From positions 1,488,001 through 1,552,000 of the forward strand of contig JBBCIN010000001.1 in assembly GCA_037200885.1 (NCBI GenBank): DNA of 64,000 nucleotides, in the 5' to 3' direction. The position numbers were made by a program, and so were the translations under genes. This document shows positions 9,255-16,549 of the stretch, piece after piece (position 1 is the stretch's first letter; each line of letters starts with the position of its first letter). Under the pieces are notes generated by a model, which ran no database searches, was not told the origin of the DNA, and saw nothing but the letters and a program-made list of their open reading frames with translations. The DNA comes from PMG-095 sp037200885 (GTDB lineage: Bacteria > Myxococcota_A > Polyangia > Polyangiales > Polyangiaceae).

Positions 9255-10332
9255 CGCGCGGCAAGCGACAGCTGACGCCGTGGCCGCTCGCGATCTGGTC
9301 CACGCGGAGTGTTGCGCCTTGCTCCAACCAGCCGCCTTCGAGTGGAGCATTCTTCATGAACCAAGGCGTGTCGAGATCGACATGCGCGAAGCCTCCGATG
9401 CCGGCGGCCAGGCAAGCCGAGACGGTCATCGACAGCTTCGACTCGACCATGCCGCCGATCATCAAACCGAGTCCTGCGCTGCGAGCGACGGCGATCATGT
9501 CCATGGCTTCGACGATCCCGCACTTCATGGTCTTGATGTTGATGGCGTCCACCGCGCGGGCCGCGATCAGGGCCAATACGTCTGCGGCTGAACCGGCGCT
9601 TTCGTCCGCAGCGATGGGTACCCCGCCGTGCTCACGCACTCGGCGCAGTCCGTCGAGGTCGAGCTTGCCGGTCGGTTGTTCGAACAGCGCGACTTGCCCC
9701 TTGTCGTGGCCCAGGGCATCGAGCAAAGCGAGCGCTTCGTCCGCGCTCAAGCTCGCGTTTGCGTCGAGCACGAGTCTGGCCGTGGGGGCGGCGGCCACGA
9801 TCGCAGCGAGCCGCATGCGGTCGTGATCGAAGGCGGCGCCTCCGACTTTGACCTTGAGCGTGGTGAAGCCGGCGGCGAGGGCGCGCGTGGCCGCCGCGCG
9901 CGCGCGCTCGGCCGAGCCGGTCGGGATGGTAATGTCGCTTACCAGGTCCGCTTCCGCCCCGCCGAAGAAGGCCCACAGCGACATGCCTGCACGACGGCAA
10001 AGCGCGTCGAGCAGCGCGCTCTCGAAGGCCGCGAGCGCGGTCGGCGTGCCGCGCAGGGCGTGCTCAGCGACGCTTACCGCAGGCCGCCAACGCAACGCAT
10101 CGAGGCCCGATAGTGACGAACTCGCGGCGGCGAGCGCGCTGAGTACGGCGCTCTGCGTCTCACCGTTCACGGCGGGGAACGGCGCGGCTTCCCCGGTCCC
10201 CGTCGTGCCGTCCGATAGCGTCAGCGTCACGAGCACATTTTTGGCGCTGACTTGCGCGCCCGTGGCGATGCCGAAGGGCTCGTTCAATTCGATGTCGAGC
10301 GGCTCCGCGCTTACGTCGGCGATGGAAATCAC
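9250..10332 (-). CDS. Dipeptide (L-Ala-D/L-Glu) epimerase, enolase superfamily
   Basis: Enolase-superfamily enzyme of the muconate-lactonising subgroup, predicted to epimerise L-Ala-L/D-Glu dipeptides released in peptidoglycan recycling. The Lys-x-Lys base is in TTLKVKVGG. Metal ligands lie in LVLDANASLS, FEQPTGK and AADESAG. The second catalytic lysine is in INIKTMKCGI, and a DLDTP motif near the end is typical of dipeptide epimerases. The GTG at 10332 gives about 360 residues, normal for the family. The substrate is not proven from sequence; other dipeptides are possible. Confidence 0.8.
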   Translation of the reverse strand: MISIADVSAEPLDIELNEPFGIATGAQVSAKNVLVTLTLSDGTTGTGEAAPFPAVNGETQSAVLSALAAASSSLSGLDALRWRPAVSVAEHALRGTPTALAAFESALLDALCRRAGMSLWAFFGGAEADLVSDITIPTGSAERARAAATRALAAGFTTLKVKVGGAAFDHDRMRLAAIVAAAPTARLVLDANASLSADEALALLDALGHDKGQVALFEQPTGKLDLDGLRRVREHGGVPIAADESAGSAADVLALIAARAVDAINIKTMKCGIVEAMDMIAVARSAGLGLMIGGMVESKLSMTVSACLAAGIGGFAHVDLDTPWFMKNAPLEGGWLEQGATLRVDQIASGHGVSCRLPRG

Positions 10333-10434
10333 GCTCCCACGGTAGTCTGATTTCGGGAGATTGCCGAGCGATCTCGGGCTTCTGGCGGGCTCGGGTTTGC
10401 AACTTGCGAGGCGCGACATTAAGGAGAGCGCGCG

Positions 10435-11535
10435 ATGGGTTTTTCCTGTGGAATCGTTGGTCTGCCGAACGTCGGCAAAAGCACTTTGTTCAACTCGCTG
10501 TCGAACGCCAAGGCGGAGGCCGCGAATTTCCCGTTCTGCACGATCGAGCCGAACGTCGGCATCGTGGCGGTGCCCGACCCGCGCATCGGCGCGCTGGCCA
10601 AGGTCTTCAACTCGGAACGTGAGGTGCCGACCAGCATTCGCTTCGTGGACATCGCGGGCTTGGTGCGCGGCGCTTCCAAGGGTGAGGGGCTCGGCAATCA
10701 GTTCTTGTCGCACATTCGCGAAGTCGACGCCGTGGCGCACGTGGTCCGTTGCTTCGAGGACGAGAACGTCGTGCACGTCGAGAACAAGGGATCCGGTTGC
10801 CGACATCGGTACGATCCAAACCGAGCTGTGCCTGAAAGATCTCGACACACCGCGAGCAAGCGACTCGACCGCGCGCGCAAGCAGAGCAAGGGCGGGGACG
10901 CGACCGAGAAGCTTGCGCTGGCCTTATGCGAGCGCCTCGTGCCGCATTTGGATCAGGGCAAGCCCGCGCGCACCCTGGTGGTCGACGAGAAAGAGAAAGA
11001 CATTTTGCGTGACATGCAGCTGCTCACCAGCAAGCGCATGTTCTACGTGGGCAACGTCGACGAAAATTCACTGGGTAAGCTGGACGCGAACCCGCACTAT
11101 CAAGCGCTGCTCAAGTTCGCCAAGGACGAGGGCGCGCTGGTGGTGCCGATTTGCGCGCAGCTGGAAGCGCAAATTTCCGAGCTTGAACCGGCGGATCGCC
11201 CGGAATTTCTGGAGAGCGTGGGCCTGAGCGAACCGGGCTTGAACTCCGTGATTCGCACCGGCTACCAGCTGCTCGATCTGATCACGTACTTGACCGCAGG
11301 CAAGCAAGAGAGCCGGGCCTGGACGGTGCTCAAGGGCTCGACCGCGCCGCAGGCCGCGGGCGCCATTCACACCGACTTCGAGCGCGGCTTCATCAAGGCC
11401 GAAGTGATCTGGTGGGAGGATCTGGTCGCGCTCGGCAGCGAGGCCAAATGCCGCGAAGCCGGCAAGCTTGCCATCGAAGGTCGCGATTACATCGTGCGCG
11501 ATGGCGACGTGATTCACTTTCGCTTCAACGTGTGA
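10435..11535 (+). CDS. ychF: YchF/OLA1 redox-regulated ATPase
   Basis: Ribosome-associated Obg-family P-loop protein that prefers ATP. The G1 motif is GLPNVGKST, G3 is FVDIAGLVRGASKGEGLGNQFL, and the C-terminal TGS domain includes LKGSTAPQAAGAIHTDFERGF and YIVRDGDVIHFRF. The length of 366 is normal. Between about 10790 and 10850 the frame is wrong for roughly 20 codons: the expected VADIGTIQTELCLKDLD lies in another frame, and the correct frame then returns. Two compensating indels therefore hide inside one open frame. GGAG lies 9 bases upstream of the ATG. Confidence 0.93.
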   Translation: MGFSCGIVGLPNVGKSTLFNSLSNAKAEAANFPFCTIEPNVGIVAVPDPRIGALAKVFNSEREVPTSIRFVDIAGLVRGASKGEGLGNQFLSHIREVDAVAHVVRCFEDENVVHVENKGSGCRHRYDPNRAVPERSRHTASKRLDRARKQSKGGDATEKLALALCERLVPHLDQGKPARTLVVDEKEKDILRDMQLLTSKRMFYVGNVDENSLGKLDANPHYQALLKFAKDEGALVVPICAQLEAQISELEPADRPEFLESVGLSEPGLNSVIRTGYQLLDLITYLTAGKQESRAWTVLKGSTAPQAAGAIHTDFERGFIKAEVIWWEDLVALGSEAKCREAGKLAIEGRDYIVRDGDVIHFRFNV

Positions 11536-11987
11536 GCGATTTGCTCTGAGCCGCAATGCGCGCGCGGCTCCACTCAGCGATCGTTTCGACGGGCACCGGG
11601 CCGCCGAAGTAGCCGAGGAAAACGCGCGCCCCACACGCCCAGCGTGGCGAGCATCAGCGCGGAGGCCAGCGCGGTCACGGTGCGTGACGCGAGCCAGGGC
11701 CGCGTCGGTCGCGCGCGGCGCGGGCCGCGCACGTAGCCGAGCGCGGCATTGCTTACGGCCCAGATGAACAGCGGCGCGAGTACGAGCACGAGCGGGTGTA
11801 GCTCGAGCGCGTGCTTCAGATCGCCGTGCGCCAAGGCGAGCGTGGCGCGCGTCAGGCCGCAGCCGGGGCAGGGCACGCCGAGCACACTAGCCAGTGGACA
11901 AAACGGCACCCGAAAATGGACGATTGCGGCGAAGACGCCCGCAATCGTGGCCACGAGCAGGCTGCGCTGAATGAAGGCACGGTCCAC
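11525..11987 (-). CDS. DUF2752 membrane protein (probable frameshift)
   Basis: Small integral membrane protein of the DUF2752 family. It shows the signature CPLASVLGVPCPGCGLTRA with paired Cys, the central motif HPLVLVLAPLF, and three predicted membrane helices. In the uncorrected frame the end is basic and atypical (stop at 11574). One base change near 11615 gives GYFGGPVPVE and a stop at 11525, overlapping the 3' end of ychF by 11 bases on the opposite strand. Function unknown. Confidence 0.7.
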
Positions 11988-12116
11988 GGCCCAGCGAGCT
12001 TAGCCGCACTTCGAAAGTGAGCCCGTGTTCATCTGCCGCAATGGAGCACCACCCACGAAAGAAAGCGAGGCGCGTGCTCCGAAGAGCCGCACCTCGTTTT
12101 CGTTCGGCAGCGCGGA

Positions 12117-13472
12117 TCAGCTCTTGGGCGGGAGTTGCCCGCCGCTCGCGGCAAGCCAAATCTCGTTCAAGTCGCTGGGCAAAAAGAACACGGGAAACAG
12201 CGCCAGCAAGACGTTGTTCGCCACTTGCGGGTTGGGCACACCGACCATCTGCTTGGTCTCGAGCACGAGTCCGGCCAGCTTCAGCCCCTCGATGATGTTC
12301 ATGATGGGGATGAAGAACATGATCGGAGCCAGGTCCTGCCTACCCCTGAACGTGTTGAGCTCGTTCGCCATCAAGAACGACGCGACCATCGGGTAGATGC
12401 CGCAGGTGACGAGTGCGAGGACGATCGAAACGACCGGATTGCGGATCTTGCCGATGGGGCCGCGCTGACCGCTGCCCATGGCAACGATCGGGGCGCCGCC
12501 GGACACGCCGTACGCTTGATCTTGTGTAGGATTGAAGCCGCCTTGCGGTTGGCCGTAGCCCGCTTGCGGTTGGCCGTAGCCGCCTTGCGGTTGGCCGTAG
12601 CCGCCTTGCGGTTGGCCGTAGCCGCCTTGCGGTTGGCCGTAGCCGCCTTGCGGTTGGCCGTAGCCGCCTTGCGGTTGGCCGTAACCGCCCGCGGGCGATG
12701 CGCCGAACCCGGGCTGGGCGGGCGGCGGGCCGTAACCCCCGGCCGGTGGTGGACCGCCATATTGCTGCGGCGGCTGAGCGGGCGCGGGGTAGCCAGCGGG
12801 CGCTTGGCCGTAGCCGGCGGGCGCGGGACCCGGAGTGCCGTAGCCGCCGGGCGGCGGACCGTACGGATCAGCAGCGGGGGGAGCGGCAGGCGGCGGCCCG
12901 TACGGATTGGGTTGTCCGTAAGGATTGAAGCCGCCCGAGCTGGCGTCGGCGACCATGGTGCCACCGAGCGGATTGACGCCGGCGGGAGGCGCGGCGGCGG
13001 GCGGCGGCGCATAAGCGGGCGGCGCGGCGGGAGCACCATGAGGTTGGCCCGGTGGGGGACCAAAACCCTGCGCTGCTGGCGCAGGTGGGGGACCGAAGTT
13101 GGGCGCAACCACCCCGGGCGGTGGACCAAACCCTTGCGGCGCGGGCGGCGCCGCCCCGGGCGGCGGACCAAAACCCTGCGGCTGGGCTGGTGGCACTGGT
13201 GCGCCCATTGCCGGAGGAGCGACGCCGAGCATCGTTCCTTTGAGTTGGGGACGAGGGGCCATGGCCGGCGCGGCGGCCGGAGGTGCGGCAGGGGGCGGAG
13301 CAGCTGCGGGACCAGGAGCGCCAGGCGCGGCGGCCGGTTTCGCCACCGGCGCGTTCATCATGAGCATCGTGCCCTTGAACTTAGGGGCTGCCGCACCCTT
13401 TAGGTTAAACCCGCATTTCTTGCAGGTCGTCGCCGCCTCCTCATTCTCAGTCCCACAATTCGGGCAAAACAC
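12117..13472 (-). CDS. Zinc-ribbon, Pro/Gly/Gln-rich membrane protein with GTM motifs
   Basis: A 451-residue modular protein. Residues 1-22 form a zinc ribbon (CPNCG...CKKCG). A disordered Pro/Ala/Gly-rich region follows with repeated GFGPPPG and seven GYGQPQ(G/A) units encoded by a 21-bp tandem repeat. The C-terminal 120 residues have several hydrophobic segments (NPVVSIVLALVTCGIYPMV, APIMFFIPIMNIIEG, NNVLLALFPVFFLP) resembling DUF4234-type membrane domains. Three similar motifs, KGTMLMM, KGTMLGV and GGTMVAD, are spaced along the linker and could be phosphothreonine docking sites. It is divergent from nuoE, with 240 bases between. Function unknown. Confidence 0.75.
   Translation of the reverse strand: MFCPNCGTENEEAATTCKKCGFNLKGAAAPKFKGTMLMMNAPVAKPAAAPGAPGPAAAPPPAAPPAAAPAMAPRPQLKGTMLGVAPPAMGAPVPPAQPQGFGPPPGAAPPAPQGFGPPPGVVAPNFGPPPAPAAQGFGPPPGQPHGAPAAPPAYAPPPAAAPPAGVNPLGGTMVADASSGGFNPYGQPNPYGPPPAAPPAADPYGPPPGGYGTPGPAPAGYGQAPAGYPAPAQPPQQYGGPPPAGGYGPPPAQPGFGASPAGGYGQPQGGYGQPQGGYGQPQGGYGQPQGGYGQPQGGYGQPQAGYGQPQGGFNPTQDQAYGVSGGAPIVAMGSGQRGPIGKIRNPVVSIVLALVTCGIYPMVASFLMANELNTFRGRQDLAPIMFFIPIMNIIEGLKLAGLVLETKQMVGVPNPQVANNVLLALFPVFFLPSDLNEIWLAASGGQLPPKS
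12541..12687. repeat. 21-bp tandem repeat, 7 units, inside the zinc-ribbon gene
   Basis: Seven nearly identical 21-base units (type CCTTGCGGTTGGCCGTAGCC plus one base) in frame with the minus-strand gene, each encoding GYGQPQG or a close variant. The unit length keeps the frame, so copy number could vary without breaking the protein. Confidence 0.95.
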
Positions 13473-13712
13473 TCAGCACCTCTTGGATGACGCAGGGGAA
13501 GGCGCAGCCTACACGTCCTCTCGTCCAATTCTCAAGGGAGTCGGCGCAGTCTCCCCGTGTTCGCGTTGCTTTTGCTCCGCTCTTGACACCCCGCTTTCGG
13601 GGTCACTACGGTTCGCCTCGCCCGGGGGTACCCCGGGTAAAACCAGCACTTCGACGACGCCGTTCGCGCTCTACGCGACGGACGATCGCGGCCCCGCCCC
13701 CCTCGGAAATTC

Positions 13713-14198
13713 ATGGCATTCGCCCTCAGCGCGGAAGCAGAGCAGAAGCTCAACGATATCTTGTCGCGCTACCCCAATAAAATGGCGGCGTGCATCCCGG
13801 TTTTGCACCTTTGCCAAGAGGCGAACGACAACTGGGTGTCAGACGACGTCATCGAATTCGTGGCGCAGCGCCTCGAGCTCGGCTCGGCGCACGTCAAAGG
13901 CGTCGTTACCTTCTACACGCTGTTCAATCAGAAACGCCCCGGCAAGCATCAACTCTGGGTGTGCCACACGCTGTCCTGCGCCCTGCGCGGCGGTGAGGAC
14001 ATCCTTCACCACTGCGAGAAGCGGCTCGGTGTTCACGCTGGCGGCACCAGCAAGGACGGCAAGATCACGCTGCGCACCGCCGAATGCCTCGCAGCTTGCG
14101 GCACCGCTCCGGTCATTCAAGTCGACAAAAAATACTACGAGAACCTCTCGATCGCAGAAGTCGACCGCATCATCGACACGCTCGTGAAAGACGGTTGA
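13713..14198 (+). CDS. nuoE: NADH-quinone oxidoreductase subunit E
   Basis: The 24-kDa thioredoxin-fold subunit of the complex I NADH-dehydrogenase module, carrying the N1a [2Fe-2S] cluster. Ligand cysteines are in VCHTLSCALRG and ECLAACGTAP, and the N-terminal helix motif SAHVKGVVTFYTLF is typical. The 161-residue length is normal. It is the first gene of the nuo operon, 29 bases before nuoF, with only a weak ribosome-binding site. Confidence 0.95.
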   Translation: MAFALSAEAEQKLNDILSRYPNKMAACIPVLHLCQEANDNWVSDDVIEFVAQRLELGSAHVKGVVTFYTLFNQKRPGKHQLWVCHTLSCALRGGEDILHHCEKRLGVHAGGTSKDGKITLRTAECLAACGTAPVIQVDKKYYENLSIAEVDRIIDTLVKDG

Positions 14199-14227
14199 GG
14201 CCCGAAGCCCTCTCCCGTAGCCCCCAG

Positions 14228-15574
14228 ATGATCAAGCAGACCACTTACCTCAGTCACTCCTACGGAAAGCCCAATAGTTGGACGCTTTCCGCCTACGAAT
14301 CCGCCGGCGGCTACCGCGGCGTACGCAAGGCCTTGTCGATGACCCGCGAAGCGGTCATCGAAGAAGCCAAGAAGGCTCACGTTCGCGGGCGCGGCGGCGC
14401 AGGCTTCGATTGCGGCACGAAGTGGAGCTTCATGCCCAAGGAGTCCAAGAAGCCGCACTACCTCGTGATCAACGCCGACGAGGGCGAGCCCGGGACCTTC
14501 AAGGATCGCTCCATCATGGAGATGAATCCGCATGCGCTGATCGAGGGCTGCATCATCGGTAGCTACGCCATCGGTGCGCACGCCTGTTACATCTACGTCC
14601 GCGACGAGCTGCACCTGAGCAAGGAGCGGTTGTGGGGTGCGATCAAAGAAGCGAAGGCCAAGGGCTACCTCGGCAAAAACCCCTTCGGCAAGGAGTACGA
14701 GGTCGAAGTCTACGTGCACACGGGCGCAGGCGCCTACATTTGCGGCGAGGAGACGGCGCTGCTCAACTCGCTCGAAGGGCGCCGCGGCGAGCCCCGCTTG
14801 AAACCGCCATTTCCTGCGCAATATGGCGCTTTCGGCTGTCCGAGCACGGTCAACAACGTCGAGACGATGGCAATCATGCCGACCGCGTTCGAGATGGGTT
14901 GCGACGAGTTCAGCAAGCTGAGCGAGCTGCACTCGTTCAACGACGGCGGCGCGCGGCTGTTCGGCGTCAGCGGTCACGTGAAAAAGCCGGGCATCTACGA
15001 AGCCTGCGTCGGCCTCACGCTGCGCGAGCTGATTTACGACCTCGGTGGCGGCGTGCTCGAAGGCCGCGCGATTCTGGGCGTGGTGCCCGGTGGCTCTTCC
15101 TGCCCAGTGCATCTACCGGATGAAGTGCCGACGCTCCCCGCCGATCCGAAGTGGGACCCCTACCGCGGGAAATCGATCTTGGACATCCCGCTCGGCGTCG
15201 ATACTTTCAGGAACGCGGGCAGTATGCTCGGCACCTGTTGCGCGATGGTGATGAGCGACGCGGTCGATCCGGTGCTCGCGCTGCACAACGTGATGCGCTT
15301 CTACCGCCACGAGTCGTGCGGGCAATGCACGCCCTGTCGCGAAGGCTGCGGCTGGATCGAGCGCATCTTGAACAAGATCGTGGCCGGCAAGGGTTCGATC
15401 GCCGAGCTGGACGAGATCCACGAGATCGCCAACAACATCACCGGCAACACGATCTGCGCCTTCGGTGATGGCGCGGCCATGCCGGCGCTCGCCTTCGTTC
15501 GCCGCTATCGCAAGCATTTCGAGGATTACATCGTGAGCGGCGGCAAGTCGCAGACGCGAAGGTTGACGCTATGA
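14228..15574 (+). CDS. nuoF: NADH-quinone oxidoreductase subunit F
   Basis: The 51-kDa NADH-binding flavoprotein of complex I. The NADH site is RGRGGAGFDCGTKW, the FMN site is INADEGEPGTFKDR with GAGAYICGEETALLNSLEG, and the N3 [4Fe-4S] ligands are in ESCGQCTPCREG. The start is the ATG of MIKQTTYLSH, giving 448 residues, the family length. Its stop overlaps the nuoJ start (ATGA). It is followed directly by nuoJ; nuoG, nuoH and nuoI are not here. Confidence 0.96.
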   Translation: MIKQTTYLSHSYGKPNSWTLSAYESAGGYRGVRKALSMTREAVIEEAKKAHVRGRGGAGFDCGTKWSFMPKESKKPHYLVINADEGEPGTFKDRSIMEMNPHALIEGCIIGSYAIGAHACYIYVRDELHLSKERLWGAIKEAKAKGYLGKNPFGKEYEVEVYVHTGAGAYICGEETALLNSLEGRRGEPRLKPPFPAQYGAFGCPSTVNNVETMAIMPTAFEMGCDEFSKLSELHSFNDGGARLFGVSGHVKKPGIYEACVGLTLRELIYDLGGGVLEGRAILGVVPGGSSCPVHLPDEVPTLPADPKWDPYRGKSILDIPLGVDTFRNAGSMLGTCCAMVMSDAVDPVLALHNVMRFYRHESCGQCTPCREGCGWIERILNKIVAGKGSIAELDEIHEIANNITGNTICAFGDGAAMPALAFVRRYRKHFEDYIVSGGKSQTRRLTL

Positions 15575-16212
15575 CCGTCGGTAACGTTTTCTTCGTCATC
15601 GCAAGCTGCGTGGCGCTGCTCGGCGCGTTGATGACCATCGTCTCCCGCAGCCCGATCCGCAGCGCGGTCGGCCTGCTCATCACCATCGTCGGCATCGCCG
15701 CGTTGTTCTTGATGCTGAACGCGCAGTTTCTCGCCGCGATTCAGCTGATCGTATACGCGGGCGCGGTGGTCGTCCTGTTCGTGTTCGTGATCATGTTGCT
15801 CGGCCCGGATGCGGGTGACGGCGAGGGCACGATCGCTCGAGCGCGCCTGGCTCGCTATGGGGCAGGCGCTTTCTTCCTCCTGCTCTCGGCGGCCGCAGCG
15901 CACCTCGTGTCGAGCTCGGGTCTCACGCCCAACCGCTTCAAGATCGCGCCGGTCGGTCATGGCTCGGTCGAAGCCATCGGCACGCTGCTCTACGGCAGCA
16001 TGGTGATTCCGTTCGAGCTGGCCACGGCGCTCCTGATCGTGGCCGTGGTCGGCGCGATCGCGGTCGCGCGCGGTAAACCGCACGTGCATCGCGAATCCAA
16101 GAGTGCGAGCCCCACGGCGCGCATGTTCCACGGTCCGCTCATGGCGAGGGACGCGCAGCGTCCGCTGCCGACCAAGGCCGAGCGGGCTGCCAAAGCCGCG
16201 GGAGGCATGTGA
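15571..16212 (+). CDS. nuoJ: NADH-quinone oxidoreductase subunit J
   Basis: Membrane-arm subunit of complex I. Five predicted helices, including the conserved stretch LNAQFLAAIQLIVYAGAVVVLFVFVIML (read as neighbouring segments), which forms the flexible helix 3 in known structures. The 213-residue length is slightly long because of a hydrophilic C-terminal tail rich in Arg/Lys. It overlaps nuoF by four bases; its stop overlaps the nuoK start. Confidence 0.93.
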   Translation: MTVGNVFFVIASCVALLGALMTIVSRSPIRSAVGLLITIVGIAALFLMLNAQFLAAIQLIVYAGAVVVLFVFVIMLLGPDAGDGEGTIARARLARYGAGAFFLLLSAAAAHLVSSSGLTPNRFKIAPVGHGSVEAIGTLLYGSMVIPFELATALLIVAVVGAIAVARGKPHVHRESKSASPTARMFHGPLMARDAQRPLPTKAERAAKAAGGM

Positions 16213-16529
16213 TGAGCTCGCTCGGATATTTCGTGGAGCAGTACGTGGTGCTGGCGGGTGCTCTGTTCACCCTCGGCTGCGTTGGCTTTTTGGTGCGGCG
16301 CAACGTGCTGGTTCAGCTGATGAGCATCGAGCTGATGCTGAACGCCGTGAACCTGATGCTGGTCGCCTTCAACCGTCAACACACGGCCGATTTGAACGGT
16401 CAGGTGTTCGCCTTTTTCATCATCGCGGTCGCCGCGGCCGAAGTCGCCGTGGGCCTTGCCATCGTGCTCGCCTTTTACCGGCTGAAGTCCAGCGTCCAGA
16501 GTGACGAAGCGGACCAGCTCCGTCACTGA
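16212..16529 (+). CDS. nuoK: NADH-quinone oxidoreductase subunit K
   Basis: Three-helix membrane subunit of about 105 residues, homologous to MrpC. It carries the conserved buried glutamates in SIELMLNAVNL and AAAEVAVGLAIV, which are part of the proton pathway. The ATG start overlaps the nuoJ stop (TGATG). A GTG one codon earlier is possible but less likely. Confidence 0.94.
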   Translation: MSSLGYFVEQYVVLAGALFTLGCVGFLVRRNVLVQLMSIELMLNAVNLMLVAFNRQHTADLNGQVFAFFIIAVAAAEVAVGLAIVLAFYRLKSSVQSDEADQLRH

Positions 16530-16549
16530 ACCTTTAGGGCTTATCACTC

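Noticed and set aside
12541..12687. CRISPR-like regular repeats
   Set aside because: The 21-bp units are directly adjacent without spacers and encode a periodic peptide.
12135..13403. Long plus-strand open frame opposite the zinc-ribbon gene
   Set aside because: It exists because the opposite strand is a repetitive GC-rich gene; its protein is a shadow repeat (LRLAVAA) without start signal or homology.
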